DNA of 64,000 nt from JAWKWH01 sp041397625 (GCA_041397625.1 JAWKWH010000001.1:1116001-1180000), one strand, 5' to 3'; numbered from the stretch's first letter, positions 43,779 to 52,380 are shown. The notes: generated from the letters alone by a model not told the origin. Numbers and translations are program-made.

Positions 43779-44025
43779 TCAGCTACAGTCGGAAATTTGC
43801 GTCCGCCGCCGTTGATCGGCGGCGTTTTGATTCCGACGGCAGGTCGACCGCATTCCCGGATGACGTGGCGACGGTCCGCCGGCGGGACGGCTGACGCGCG
43901 ACCACGAAGACCCGGCTATGAAGACGCCGCGGCAAATGCGCGGCCGCAAGGGCGCTGTTTGCGTGCTTGCCGCGTTTCGGAAAAACTCAAATCCGGCGGA
44001 GCTGACGAACCATGGATCGTCCGGC

Positions 44026-44484
44026 ATGAGACAGCATGCGGAATTTCTCGACGCGATCCGCGTCGCGGTGGTCGAACACGGCCTGCCGGCGCGCGAGATC
44101 GCCGAACTCGCCGGCCTGAAGGAACGGACGATTGCACGGCATATCGCCGAGGCCGGGCTACAGGCGAAGCAGGCGATGACGCCGGCGACGGCGCGGCGGC
44201 GCCTGGCGCGGCTTGCCCATGACGTGCTGCCGAAGATCGAGGCGGCGGCGCGCGACCTCGCCGACAAGAAGGGCGAGTGGAGCAAGGCCCGGCTCGACCG
44301 GGTGACACAGCTCAGCCGGCTGCTCGACCGGTTCGGCGAGCTGGCCGTCTCGGAAAAAGAACAACAAGAATCCGCGAAGGATCGTGATGAACGCACAGCA
44401 AGGGCGCTCGAACTCATCGACCGAAGAATTGTCGAACTGGCTGAGGCACTGGCACGGAAGATGGTCGCGGACAAGGCTGACTGA
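44026..44484 (+). CDS. GTA small terminase subunit (TerS-like)
   Basis: 152 residues from ATG 44026; an in-frame ATG at 43918 would add 36 atypical residues and cannot be excluded. N-terminal helix-turn-helix (HGLPAREIAELAGLKERTIARHIAEAG), then a long helical, charged region (AARDLADKKGEWSKARLDRVTQLSRLL...) suited to oligomerisation. Position directly before the large terminase and this HTH-plus-coil layout are the basis for the call. The 3' part overlaps terL by 98 nt in another frame. Confidence 0.65.
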   Translation: MRQHAEFLDAIRVAVVEHGLPAREIAELAGLKERTIARHIAEAGLQAKQAMTPATARRRLARLAHDVLPKIEAAARDLADKKGEWSKARLDRVTQLSRLLDRFGELAVSEKEQQESAKDRDERTARALELIDRRIVELAEALARKMVADKAD

Positions 44485-45730
44485 GGAACAGCGCGGCTGG
44501 GTGCTCGACGAATGGTTCGGCTCCGCAAGGACGCCGCAATATCCGCTGGGTCTGACAAGCGACACCTGGCTGGTGATCGGCGGGCGCGGCGCCGGCAAAA
44601 CGCGGCTCGGCGCCGAATGGGTCAACGGGCTGGTGCGCCGACTGTCACCATTCTCGCTCAGCCGCTACGGCCAGATCGCGCTGGTGGGCGAGACCTTCGC
44701 CGACGTGCGCGAGGTGATGATCGGCGGGCCGTCCGGCATCGCCACGGTTTCGCGCCACGACCGGCCGCGCTATGAGGTGAGCCGCAGACGGCTCCTGTGG
44801 TCGAACGGCGCGGTGGCGCAGGCGTTCTCCGCCGAAAGCCCCGATGCGTTGCGCGGGCCGCAATTCGAGGCGGCCTGGTGCGACGAACTGGGCAAGTGGC
44901 GGCTGGCGGAAGCCTGTTTCGACATGCTGCAGTTCTGCCTGCGGCTTGGCGAGCGCCCGCGCCAGCTCATCACCACGACGCCGCGGCCGATCAGGCTGTT
45001 GCGGCGGCTGGTGGCCGAACCGGCGGTCGACGTGACGCGGATGACGACCGGCGACAATGCCGCCAACCTGGCGGCAAGCTTTCTGAAGGCGGTCACCGAA
45101 CGTTACGGCAACACGAGGCTCGGTCGCCAGGAGATCGGCGGCGAACTGCTCGTCGACCGCGAGGACGGATTGTGGAACCGGGCTCTGCTGGAACAGGCGG
45201 TCGCCCCGCCGGCCGGCGAACTGCGTCGCATCGTCGTGGCGGTCGATCCGCCGGCAGCATCCGGCAGGCGCTCGGATGCCTGCGGCATCGTCGCCGCGGG
45301 CCTCGACCAGCGCGGCCACACCATCGTGCTGGCCGACGAGACGACGCGCGGGCTGACGCCGGTCGAATGGGCCGGCCGCGCGGTCCGCCTCTACCACCGG
45401 CTCAAGGCCGACTGCCTGGTGGCCGAAGTCAACCAGGGCGGCGAGATGGTGGCGACCGTGCTGCGCTCGGTCGATGCCGGGGTGCCGGTTAAGACCGTGC
45501 ATGCGCGGCGCGGCAAGTGGCTGCGCGCCGAGCCGGTGGCCGCGCTCTACGAGCAGGGCCGGGTGCGCCACGCGCGGCGGTTTTCCGAACTGGAGGACGA
45601 GATGTGCGATTTCGGCCCCGACGGATTGTCGGCCGGCCGCTCGCCCGACCGGGTCGACGCGCTGGTCTGGGCGGTGAGCGAACTGATGTTGACGGGAGCC
45701 GGATCGCCGCGAATCCGGGACTTCCAGTAA
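44387..45730 (+). CDS. GTA large terminase subunit (TerL)
   Basis: 447 residues from ATG 44387 (AAGGA upstream). DNA-packaging motor: Walker A GGRGAGKT (65-72), Walker B region FEAAWCDELGKW, coupling motif ITTTPRP. The C-terminal RNase H-like nuclease has acidic residues in VVAVDPPAASG, LVAEVNQGG and DRVDALVWAV. Cuts and translocates DNA into the prohead. Equivalent to RcGTA gp2. Confidence 0.92.
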   Translation: MNAQQGRSNSSTEELSNWLRHWHGRWSRTRLTEEQRGWVLDEWFGSARTPQYPLGLTSDTWLVIGGRGAGKTRLGAEWVNGLVRRLSPFSLSRYGQIALVGETFADVREVMIGGPSGIATVSRHDRPRYEVSRRRLLWSNGAVAQAFSAESPDALRGPQFEAAWCDELGKWRLAEACFDMLQFCLRLGERPRQLITTTPRPIRLLRRLVAEPAVDVTRMTTGDNAANLAASFLKAVTERYGNTRLGRQEIGGELLVDREDGLWNRALLEQAVAPPAGELRRIVVAVDPPAASGRRSDACGIVAAGLDQRGHTIVLADETTRGLTPVEWAGRAVRLYHRLKADCLVAEVNQGGEMVATVLRSVDAGVPVKTVHARRGKWLRAEPVAALYEQGRVRHARRFSELEDEMCDFGPDGLSAGRSPDRVDALVWAVSELMLTGAGSPRIRDFQ

Positions 45731-45759
45731 TTTTCATAGAGATAGGCAGGATACCTGAC

Positions 45760-46941
45760 ATGGGTTGGAACTGGCCGTGGCGGCGAACCGCCGCAAGCGC
45801 GGTGCACGACCGCGAAACCAAGGCCGTCGGCGGCTTCATTGCATGGCACGCGCAGGGCGAGGCCAACTGGACCAGGCGCGATTTCTCGACGCTGGCGCGC
45901 GAAGGCTACATGCGCAATCCGGTGGCGCACCGCTCGGTCAAGCTGGTGGCCGAAGCCGCCGCCGCCATTCCCTGGCTGCTCTATGACGGCGGCCGCGAAT
46001 TCGACGATCACCCGCTGCTTACCCTGCTCGCCCGGCCCAATCAGCGCCAGGCCGGTCCGGCCTTCATGGAGACGCTCTACGGCCACCTGCTGCTGGCCGG
46101 CAACGCCTTTGCGGAACTGGTCGGCGACGGCGGGACGCGCGAACTGCATTTGATCCGGCCCGACCGGGTGCGCGTGGAGACCGACGCGTCGGGCTGGCCG
46201 GTGCGGCTGATGGTGGGCGAGGGGACGGCAAGACGCGCCGTCGCTCTCGAAGGCGTCGACAGCGCACCGGCGCGGCATTTCAGCCTGTTTCATCCGCTCG
46301 ACGACATCAGCGGCTTCCCGCCGCTGGAGGCCGCTTCCGTAGCGCTCGACCTCAACAACGCGGCGGCGCGCTGGAACAAGGCGCTGCTTGACAATTCGGC
46401 CCGGCCGTCCGGCGCGCTGATCTACGCGCCGAAGGAGGGCGGCAACCTGACCGACGAACAGTATGAGCGGCTGAAGCAGGAGCTCGAAAGCGGCTATTCG
46501 GGCGTGGCGCGCGCCGGTCGGCCGCTGCTGCTGGAGGGCGGGCTCGACTGGAAGTCGATGGGGCTGACGCCGAAGGACATGGATTTCATCGAGGCGCGCA
46601 ACGCCGCCAGCCGCGACATCGCGCTTGCCTTCGGCGTGCCGCCGATGCTGCTCGGCATTCCGGGCGACAATACGTATTCTAACTATCGCGAGGCCAACCG
46701 CGCCTTCTACCGCATGACGGTGCTGCCGCTCATTGGTCGCGTCGCCAACGATCTCGGCGCCTGGCTGTCGCCGGTCTTCGGCGAGACGCTCAGGCTCCGC
46801 TACGACGCCGACCGCGTCGACGGCCTTGCCTCCGACCGCGAGGCGCTGTGGGCGCGGATCGGCGCCGCCGACTTTCTGACCGACGACGAGAAGCGCGAGG
46901 CCGTCGGCTACGGGCCGCGCGGCGCGGCGGCCGTCCGATGA
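45760..46941 (+). CDS. GTA portal protein
   Basis: 393 residues, HK97-type portal. Characteristic pieces: HPLLTLLARPNQRQAGPAFM, FHPLDDISGFPPLEAASVALDLNNAAARWNK (split), ARNAASRDIALAFGVPPMLLGIPGDNTYSNYREANRAFYR (split) and the following stem helix. It forms the twelve-fold ring at the head vertex through which DNA enters. Starts 29 nt after terL and overlaps the next gene by 4 nt. Confidence 0.93.
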   Translation: MGWNWPWRRTAASAVHDRETKAVGGFIAWHAQGEANWTRRDFSTLAREGYMRNPVAHRSVKLVAEAAAAIPWLLYDGGREFDDHPLLTLLARPNQRQAGPAFMETLYGHLLLAGNAFAELVGDGGTRELHLIRPDRVRVETDASGWPVRLMVGEGTARRAVALEGVDSAPARHFSLFHPLDDISGFPPLEAASVALDLNNAAARWNKALLDNSARPSGALIYAPKEGGNLTDEQYERLKQELESGYSGVARAGRPLLLEGGLDWKSMGLTPKDMDFIEARNAASRDIALAFGVPPMLLGIPGDNTYSNYREANRAFYRMTVLPLIGRVANDLGAWLSPVFGETLRLRYDADRVDGLASDREALWARIGAADFLTDDEKREAVGYGPRGAAAVR

Positions 46942-47291
46942 GCGACGTTACAGGAACGGCCTGGATATGGGCCGCCAAGGGTGCCGGCGCGGTGGCCGGT
47001 TCGGCGATCTCGCTTGCCTACGTGCTGCCGCGCGGCCGGCGCGAGGCGGCGCTGCGCCTTGCCGTCGGCGTGGTGAGCGGCCTGGTGTTCGGCGGCACCG
47101 CCGGCCTGAAGATCGCGCTCGCGCTCGGCCTGCAAGACTTCATCGGCGAACTGGAACTGCTGGTGATGGGATCGGCGGCGGCGAGCCTGTCGGCCTGGTG
47201 GGTGCTCGGCTTCGCCATTCGCACGCTGGAGCTGAAATCCGGCGGCCTGCCGCCGGCCAACAACAAAGGTGAACGCGACCATGGCGGCTGA
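46938..47291 (+). CDS. GTA gp3.5-like membrane protein
   Basis: 117 residues, ATGA overlap with the portal stop. Predicted three hydrophobic segments (GAGAVAGSAISLAYVL, ALRLAVGVVSGLVFGGTAG, LLVMGSAAASLSAWWVLGF). A small gene of this kind sits between portal and protease in RcGTA-type clusters (gp3.5). Role unknown. Confidence 0.75.
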   Translation: MSDVTGTAWIWAAKGAGAVAGSAISLAYVLPRGRREAALRLAVGVVSGLVFGGTAGLKIALALGLQDFIGELELLVMGSAAASLSAWWVLGFAIRTLELKSGGLPPANNKGERDHGG

Positions 47292-47967
47292 CCGCATCGA
47301 GCGCAAATACGCACAACTGGCCATCGACGACCTGGAGGCAGACGGCACTTTCAGCGGCTATGCCAGCCTGTTCGGCGAGGTCGACCTCGGCCGCGACCGG
47401 GTCGAGCCGGGCGCCTTTGCCGGCTCGATCGCGCGGCGCGGCACCGCCGGCATCCGCATGCTCTACCAGCACGATCCGGCGCTGCCGATCGGCCGCTGGC
47501 ACGACATTCGCGAGGACAAGCGCGGGCTTTATGTGCGCGGCCGGCTGGCGCTCGGCGTGGCGCGTGCCCGCGAGGTGCTCGACCTGATGCGCGACGGCGC
47601 GCTCGACGGGCTGTCGATCGGCTTTCGCACCGTCCGCTCGCGCAAGGAGGCCAGGACCGGCATCCGCCGCGTCATCGAAGCCGATCTGTGGGAGATCTCG
47701 GTGGTAACCTTTCCCATGCTGCCAGGTGCCCGCGTCGAGACCGTCAAGGCGGTCGGCGCGCCGGGCGAGGCGCCGACAAAGCGCGAAATCGAACGCCGGC
47801 TCACGCGGGATGCTGGGCTGACGCGCGGACAGGCCCGGGCGCTGCTGGCCAAGGGCTGGTCCGGCCTCACTTGCGAGCGGGACGCCGCATCAACCCCTCA
47901 CGCCCGCCTGGCGGCGACGATCCGCAAGGCGGCACAGAACTTCAGACAGGACAAAAACGATGCATGA
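47281..47967 (+). CDS. GTA prohead (maturation) protease
   Basis: 228 residues from ATG 47281 with AAAGGTG upstream; a GTG at 47269 would add four residues. HK97-type serine protease: catalytic His in MLYQHDPALPIG, Ser in DGLSIGFRTV, then the DLWEISVVTFPMLPGA strand. The C-terminal tail (ERRLTRDAGLTRGQARAL...) is the scaffolding-like extension also seen in RcGTA gp4. Processes the capsid N terminus. Confidence 0.92.
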   Translation: MAADRIERKYAQLAIDDLEADGTFSGYASLFGEVDLGRDRVEPGAFAGSIARRGTAGIRMLYQHDPALPIGRWHDIREDKRGLYVRGRLALGVARAREVLDLMRDGALDGLSIGFRTVRSRKEARTGIRRVIEADLWEISVVTFPMLPGARVETVKAVGAPGEAPTKREIERRLTRDAGLTRGQARALLAKGWSGLTCERDAASTPHARLAATIRKAAQNFRQDKNDA

Positions 47968-49216
47968 TATCCATTGCGGCCGCGCGCCGGAGACCAAGGA
48001 CGCTTCCAGCCAGACCGCCGAGGTGGCCGACGCCTTCGACGAGTTCATGACCGCCTTCGAGGCGTTCAAGCAGGCCAATGACGAGCGGCTGGGCGAGATC
48101 GAATCGAAGATGGGCGCCGACAGCCTGACCACCGACAAGGTGGAGCGCATTTCCGACGCACTCGATCGGCAGAAGCGCCAGCTCGACCGGCTGACGCTGA
48201 AACAGGCGCGCCCGGCGCTGGGCGGTGCGGCATCCGCCGTGTCGCTCGAACACCGCGACGCCTTCCACGCTTATGTGCGCTCGGGCGACGAGCGGCGCCT
48301 GCGCGCGGCCGAAGAAAAGGCGATGTCCTACGGCTCCGGCCCCGACGGCGGCTATCTGGTGCCTGACGAGGTGGCGACCGAGATCGGCAAGCGCCTTTCG
48401 GTGCTGTCGCCGATCCGTGGCATCGCTTCCGTGCGCCAGGTCTCCGGCGCGGTGCTGAAAAAGCCGTTTGCCGTCTCCGGACCGGTGGTCGGCTGGGTCG
48501 GCGAGACCGGCGCCAGGCCCGAGACCGGCACGGCGACGCTGGCCGAATTGCAGTTTCCGACCATGGAGCTCTACGCCATGCCGGCGGCGACGCCGACGCT
48601 GCTGGAGGACACCGCCGTCGACCTCGACCAGTGGATCACGGCGGAGGTGGAGACCGCCTTTGCCGAGCAGGAGGGTACCGCCTTCGTTGTCGGCGACGGC
48701 ACCAACAAGCCGCGCGGCTTCCTCGACTATCCGAATGTCGATGAGGCGTCGTGGAGCTGGGGCAATCTCGGCTATGTCGCCACGGGCGTTGCCGGCGCAC
48801 TGCCGGCGAGCGACGCGTCCGACGTGCTGATCGATACGATCTACGCGCTCAAAAGCGGCTATCGCCAGAACGCCTCCTGGGTGATGAACCGCAAGACCCA
48901 GGCTTCGGTCCGCAAGCTGAAGGACGGCGACGGCAATTATCTCTGGCAGCCGCCGGCCGCGGTGGGCCAGCCGGCCATGCTGATGGGCTTCGGCGTTGTC
49001 GAGGCCGAGGACATGCCCGACGCCGCGACCGACGAGACGCCGATCGCCTTCGGCGACTTCTCGCGCGGCTATCTGGTCGTCGACCGCACCGGCGTGCGCG
49101 TGCTGCGAGATCCGTATTCGGCCAAGCCCTACGTGCTGTTCTACACCACCAAGCGCGTCGGCGGCGGCATGCAGGATTTCGACGCCATCAAGCTCGTCAA
49201 ATACGGCGTGTCTTAA
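47960..49216 (+). CDS. GTA major capsid protein (HK97 fold)
   Basis: 418 residues. Coiled-coil delta domain (about residues 20-80: FDEFMTAFEAFKQANDERLGEIESK in part) that the protease removes, followed by the HK97 shell domain: DGGYLVPDEVATEIGKRL, WVGETGARPETGTATLAELQFP (split) and the late LLMGFGVVEAEDMP-like segment. Overlaps the protease gene by 8 nt. Equivalent to RcGTA gp5. The next gene lies 106 nt away, past two hairpins. Confidence 0.93.
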   Translation: MHDIHCGRAPETKDASSQTAEVADAFDEFMTAFEAFKQANDERLGEIESKMGADSLTTDKVERISDALDRQKRQLDRLTLKQARPALGGAASAVSLEHRDAFHAYVRSGDERRLRAAEEKAMSYGSGPDGGYLVPDEVATEIGKRLSVLSPIRGIASVRQVSGAVLKKPFAVSGPVVGWVGETGARPETGTATLAELQFPTMELYAMPAATPTLLEDTAVDLDQWITAEVETAFAEQEGTAFVVGDGTNKPRGFLDYPNVDEASWSWGNLGYVATGVAGALPASDASDVLIDTIYALKSGYRQNASWVMNRKTQASVRKLKDGDGNYLWQPPAAVGQPAMLMGFGVVEAEDMPDAATDETPIAFGDFSRGYLVVDRTGVRVLRDPYSAKPYVLFYTTKRVGGGMQDFDAIKLVKYGVS

Positions 49217-49224
49217 GTTCCGGC

Positions 49225-49287
49225 GCCGGGCATCGCCCCCGTGCCCGGCCTGCCGCAGCGGCCCCGGTTTCCTCCCGCCGGGGCCGC
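49225..49287 (+). repeat. Two tandem hairpins between capsid and connector genes
   Basis: First: GCCGGGC/GCCCGGC (7 bp, 49225-49231 and 49243-49249). Second: GCGGCCCCGG/CCGGGGCCGC (perfect 10 bp, 49258-49267 and 49278-49287, 10-nt loop). Neither is followed by a T-run, so a strong intrinsic terminator is not implied; partial attenuation or an mRNA-end stabiliser after the capsid gene is more likely. Confidence 0.65.
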
Positions 49288-49322
49288 ACCTCGCCTGAAT
49301 CGACGTTTCAAGGGATACGTCC

Positions 49323-49892
49323 ATGACATTGTTTCGAACGGTGAATCCGGCCGTCGAGCCGGTGACGCTCGCCGACGCCAAGGCGCATCTGCGCGTCGAC
49401 CACGCCAGCGAGGACACGTTGATCACCGGTCTTGTCGCCGCGGCGCGCGACCATGTCGAACGGCAGACCGGGCTGGCGCTGATCGACCAGGACTGGCGCC
49501 TGGCGCTCGATCGATGGCCGGCGACCGGCATCATTCCGCTCGGCCGCCATCCGGTGAGCGTCGTGCTGTCGGTCACGGTTTATGACGGCGATGGCGGCGC
49601 GTCGCCGGTCGACCCGGCCGGCTACCAGCTCGACGCCCATTCTCGTCCGGCGCGGCTGCTCGTGCATGAGCGCCCGCCGGCGGGGCTCTGCATGAACGGT
49701 ATCGAGATCGACTTCCGCGCCGGCTTTGGCGCGGCGGGCACCGACGTGCCGGACCTGGTGAAGCGCGCCATGCTGATGCTGGTCGCCCACTGGTACGAAT
49801 TTCGCGGCAGCCACGGCGCCGAGGCGCAGCCGGTGTCGGTTCCCGCCGGCTTCGACCGTCTTGTCGCCGGTTACCGTCCGGGACGGCTTTGA
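49323..49892 (+). CDS. GTA head-tail connector (gp6)
   Basis: 189 residues of the phage gp6-like connector family: VEPVTLADAKAHLRVDHASEDTLITGLVAAARDHVE (in parts) is the classic start of this fold, followed by VPDLVKRAMLMLVAHWYEFRG. It sits under the portal ring. First gene after the hairpins; stop and next start overlap (TGATG). Confidence 0.88.
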   Translation: MTLFRTVNPAVEPVTLADAKAHLRVDHASEDTLITGLVAAARDHVERQTGLALIDQDWRLALDRWPATGIIPLGRHPVSVVLSVTVYDGDGGASPVDPAGYQLDAHSRPARLLVHERPPAGLCMNGIEIDFRAGFGAAGTDVPDLVKRAMLMLVAHWYEFRGSHGAEAQPVSVPAGFDRLVAGYRPGRL

Positions 49893-50227
49893 TGCGAAGC
49901 ACCTTCATCGACGCCGGCATGCTGCGCCACGAACTGTCGCTGCAGGCGGCGGTGGCGACTGGCGACGGCACCGGCGGCTACGCCGAGAGCTGGGTCGAGA
50001 TCGCCACGGTGTTCGCACGGCTCGTGCCGGTGGCAGTCGACAGCCTGTTCCGCGCCGATCAGCGGCTGGAACGTGTGACGCACGAAATCACCATCCGCCA
50101 TCGCGACGACGTGGCAAGCGGCATGCGCTTCGAAAGGCAGGGTCGGACCTTCCTGATCCTGACGGTCAGCGATCCCGACGAGACCGGCCGCTACCTGATC
50201 TGCACCACCAGGGAGGACGGACGATGA
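49892..50227 (+). CDS. GTA head-tail adaptor (gp7, SPP1 gp16-like)
   Basis: 111 residues. Start GMLRHELSLQAAV and the beta-strands WVEIATVFARLVPV, HEITIRHRDDVASGMRF match head-closure proteins of siphoviruses. Overlaps the previous gene by 1 nt and the next by 4. Confidence 0.85.
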   Translation: MRSTFIDAGMLRHELSLQAAVATGDGTGGYAESWVEIATVFARLVPVAVDSLFRADQRLERVTHEITIRHRDDVASGMRFERQGRTFLILTVSDPDETGRYLICTTREDGR

Positions 50228-50382
50228 AACCGGCCATCAGGATGACCATGGACGGGCTGATCCGCGCGCTGAAGTTGCGGGCGCATGAACTGGCCGACGA
50301 CCAGGCCGCGCGGATTGCGATGAAGCGCGGCCGCAAGCTCAAGGCACGGCGCCGGCAGGTGGGCGCGGAGCGCAAACCGTGA
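50224..50382 (+). CDS. Small basic protein within the GTA cluster, unknown
   Basis: 52 residues between the adaptor and DUF3168 genes, overlapping each by 4 nt (ATGA and GTGA), which supports translation. Strongly basic (RIAMKRGRKLKARRRQVGAERK), helical first half (MDGLIRALKLRAHELADD). I know no counterpart at this place in the R. capsulatus cluster. Confidence 0.65.
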   Translation: MKPAIRMTMDGLIRALKLRAHELADDQAARIAMKRGRKLKARRRQVGAERKP

Positions 50383-50789
50383 GCGCGGCGGCAGCGGAAC
50401 TGCAGCGCGCCGTCTACCAGGCGCTTGCCGGCGACGCGACGCTGACCGGCCTGCTCGGCGGGCCCGACATTTTCGACCACACGCCGCCCTCGGCGAGCTT
50501 TCCCTATATCACCTTCGGCACGACCGGCGTCTTTGCCTGGGACACGTCGACGGAGACCGGCAGCGAGGTGCTGTTCGCGCTGCACGCCTGGTCGCGGGCG
50601 CGCGGCCGTGGCGAGGTGCTGGCGATCATGGAGGCGATCGCCACGCGCCTCGACGACGCGGCGCTGACGGTGAGCGGATACGAACTGGTGCGGCTTGGCG
50701 TCGAGGACAGCGAGACCGGCTATGACGACGACGTTGCCGTCCATCACGGCGTGATGCGGCTGAGAGCCATCCTCGAACCGGCCGCCTGA
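50379..50789 (+). CDS. GTA gp8 (DUF3168 tail-completion protein)
   Basis: 136 residues, GTG start. Pattern LQRAVYQALAGDATLTGLLGG, YITFGTTGVFAWDTSTETGSEVLFALHAWSRA (split) is DUF3168, the tail-terminator type subunit joining neck and tail. Confidence 0.87.
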   Translation: MSAAAAELQRAVYQALAGDATLTGLLGGPDIFDHTPPSASFPYITFGTTGVFAWDTSTETGSEVLFALHAWSRARGRGEVLAIMEAIATRLDDAALTVSGYELVRLGVEDSETGYDDDVAVHHGVMRLRAILEPAA

Positions 50790-50828
50790 CCGGCATTTTC
50801 AACCAAACCGACTGGAAGGACAGCGCCC

Positions 50829-51239
50829 ATGGCAGCGCAGAAGGGCAAGGATCTTTTGCTGAAACTCGATCTTGGCGGCGGTTTTGCGACCGTCGCAGGG
50901 TTGAGATCGAAGCGGATCGCGTTCAACAGCGAGGCGGTCGACATCACCGATGCCGATTCGGCCGGCCGCTGGCGCGAACTGCTGGCCGGCAGCGGCGTGC
51001 GCCATGCCTCGATCTCCGGCTCGGGCATCTTCAAGGATGCGCAGTCTGACACCGACATGCGCACGGTCTTCTTCGACGGCACGATTGCCGACTGGCAGCT
51101 TGTGGTGCCGGACTTCGGGACCATCGAGGGGCCGTTCCAGCTGACCGCGCTCGAATATTCCGGCCGCCATGACGGTGAGGTCGCCTTCGAGGCGGCGCTG
51201 GAATCGGCCGGCGCGCTGACGTTCACGGTGGCGCCATGA
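50829..51239 (+). CDS. GTA major tail (tube) protein (gp9)
   Basis: 136 residues from ATG 50829 with GGAAGGACAG upstream. TP901-1-like tube protein: KGKDLLLKLDLGGGFATVAGLRS and SEAVDITDADSAGRWRELL are typical. Hexamers stack to form the tail tube. The next gene overlaps by 4 nt. Confidence 0.9.
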   Translation: MAAQKGKDLLLKLDLGGGFATVAGLRSKRIAFNSEAVDITDADSAGRWRELLAGSGVRHASISGSGIFKDAQSDTDMRTVFFDGTIADWQLVVPDFGTIEGPFQLTALEYSGRHDGEVAFEAALESAGALTFTVAP

Positions 51240-51577
51240 GTCCTAACGCGCGCCGCGGCGAAATCAGCGCCGAACTGGACGGCAAGCGCTACCGGCTATG
51301 CCTGACGCTCGGCGCACTGGCCGAGCTGGAGACGGCTTTCGACGCCGGCGATCTCGCCGGCCTGGTGGAGCGCTTTTCCGGCGGCAGGCTGTCGGCCAAC
51401 GACATGGTGCGCATCATCGGCGCGGGGCTGCGCGCCGCCGGCAACGGGCTTTCCGACGATGAGGTGCGCGCCATGCGCGCCGAGGACGGGGCGGCGGGCT
51501 TCGCGCGCATCGTCTCCGACCTGCTGACGGCGACCTTCGGCGGCGAGGCGAGGGGAGAACCGCCGCCAAACCCTTGA
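51236..51577 (+). CDS. GTA gp10 (gene transfer agent family protein, chaperone-like)
   Basis: 113 residues. RGEISAELDGKRYRLCLTLGALAELETAFDAGDL (split) marks the GTA10/tail-assembly chaperone family encoded between tube and tape measure. Followed by a TTG-start gene overlapping its stop (TTGA). Confidence 0.88.
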   Translation: MSPNARRGEISAELDGKRYRLCLTLGALAELETAFDAGDLAGLVERFSGGRLSANDMVRIIGAGLRAAGNGLSDDEVRAMRAEDGAAGFARIVSDLLTATFGGEARGEPPPNP

Positions 51578-51795
51578 ACGCCGCAGCGGGCGCAGAGGCG
51601 TTTCCGTGGGACGAGGTGATGGCGGCGGGGCTCGGCCTGCTGCGGCTTGCACCAAGGGATTTCTGGTCGATGACCACGCGCGAATTCGCCGCCGCCATGC
51701 GCGCCTGCGGCCTGGCGGGCGGCGCACCGATGGCGCGCGGCGAACTGGAGCATCTGATGAACGCATTTCCCGATCGATCCGGAGGAGAGGACTGA
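51574..51795 (+). CDS. GTA gp10.1 (phage tail assembly chaperone, rcc01693-like)
   Basis: 73 residues from TTG 51574. FPWDEVMAAGLGLLRLAPRDFWSMTTREFAAAM (split) is the TIGR02216 pattern. Acts with gp10 on the tape measure; the two resemble the paired chaperones of long-tailed phages but as separate overlapping genes rather than a frameshift product. Confidence 0.87.
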   Translation: MNAAAGAEAFPWDEVMAAGLGLLRLAPRDFWSMTTREFAAAMRACGLAGGAPMARGELEHLMNAFPDRSGGED

Positions 51796-51796
51796 C

Positions 51797-52369
51797 ATGG
51801 CCGAAGACTTCACAGTGGAAATCCGGGCCGACACGCGGCCCTTCGCGCTGGCGCTCGAGGAACTGACCGCGTTGTCGGAGAATTTCGGTCGCGTGCTGAC
51901 CGGAGCGCTGAGGAGCGCCGTCATCAGCGGCAATTCGCTGAAGGACGTGCTGCGCGGCATTGGCCTCAGCCTGGCCGGCATGGCGCTGAGCCAGGGATTG
52001 AGGCCGCTGCAATCACTGGTCTCGGGTCTGTTCTCGTCGATCCTTGGCGGGCTCGGCGGCATCCTGCCATTCGCCAAGGGCGGCGTGCCGGGCATCTCGC
52101 CCTTTGCCGGTGGCGGGGTGGTGTCGCAGCCGACCTTCTTTCCGGCCGGCGGCAAACTCGGCCTGATGGGCGAGGCCGGCGCCGAGGCGATCCTGCCGCT
52201 CAGGCGCAGCGCCGACGGCAGGCTCGGCGTGGCGGCCGGTGGCGGCGGCCAGCCGGTCAATATCGTCTTCAACGTTCAGGCGTCCGATCCGGCGGCTTTC
52301 GCCAAGTCGGAGGCGCAGATCACCGGCATGCTGGCGCGCGCCGTCTCGCGCGGCCTCAAGCAGTTTTAG
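51797..52369 (+). CDS. GTA tail tape measure protein (gp11), short
   Basis: 190 residues. N-terminal helix AEDFTVEIRADTRPFALALEELTAL, a hydrophobic mid-section (ILGGLGGILPFAKGG), and the C-terminal FAGGGVVSQPTFFPAGGKLGLMGEAGAEAILPL motif common to tape measures. Tail length scales with this protein, so a very short tail is predicted, as for RcGTA whose tape measure is also small. Confidence 0.87.
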   Translation: MAEDFTVEIRADTRPFALALEELTALSENFGRVLTGALRSAVISGNSLKDVLRGIGLSLAGMALSQGLRPLQSLVSGLFSSILGGLGGILPFAKGGVPGISPFAGGGVVSQPTFFPAGGKLGLMGEAGAEAILPLRRSADGRLGVAAGGGGQPVNIVFNVQASDPAAFAKSEAQITGMLARAVSRGLKQF

Positions 52370-52380
52370 AGGACGCCCAG

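Noticed and set aside
47942..49576. 544-residue minus-strand frame opposite the capsid gene
   Set aside because: Antisense artefact of the capsid and connector genes; no homology pattern visible.
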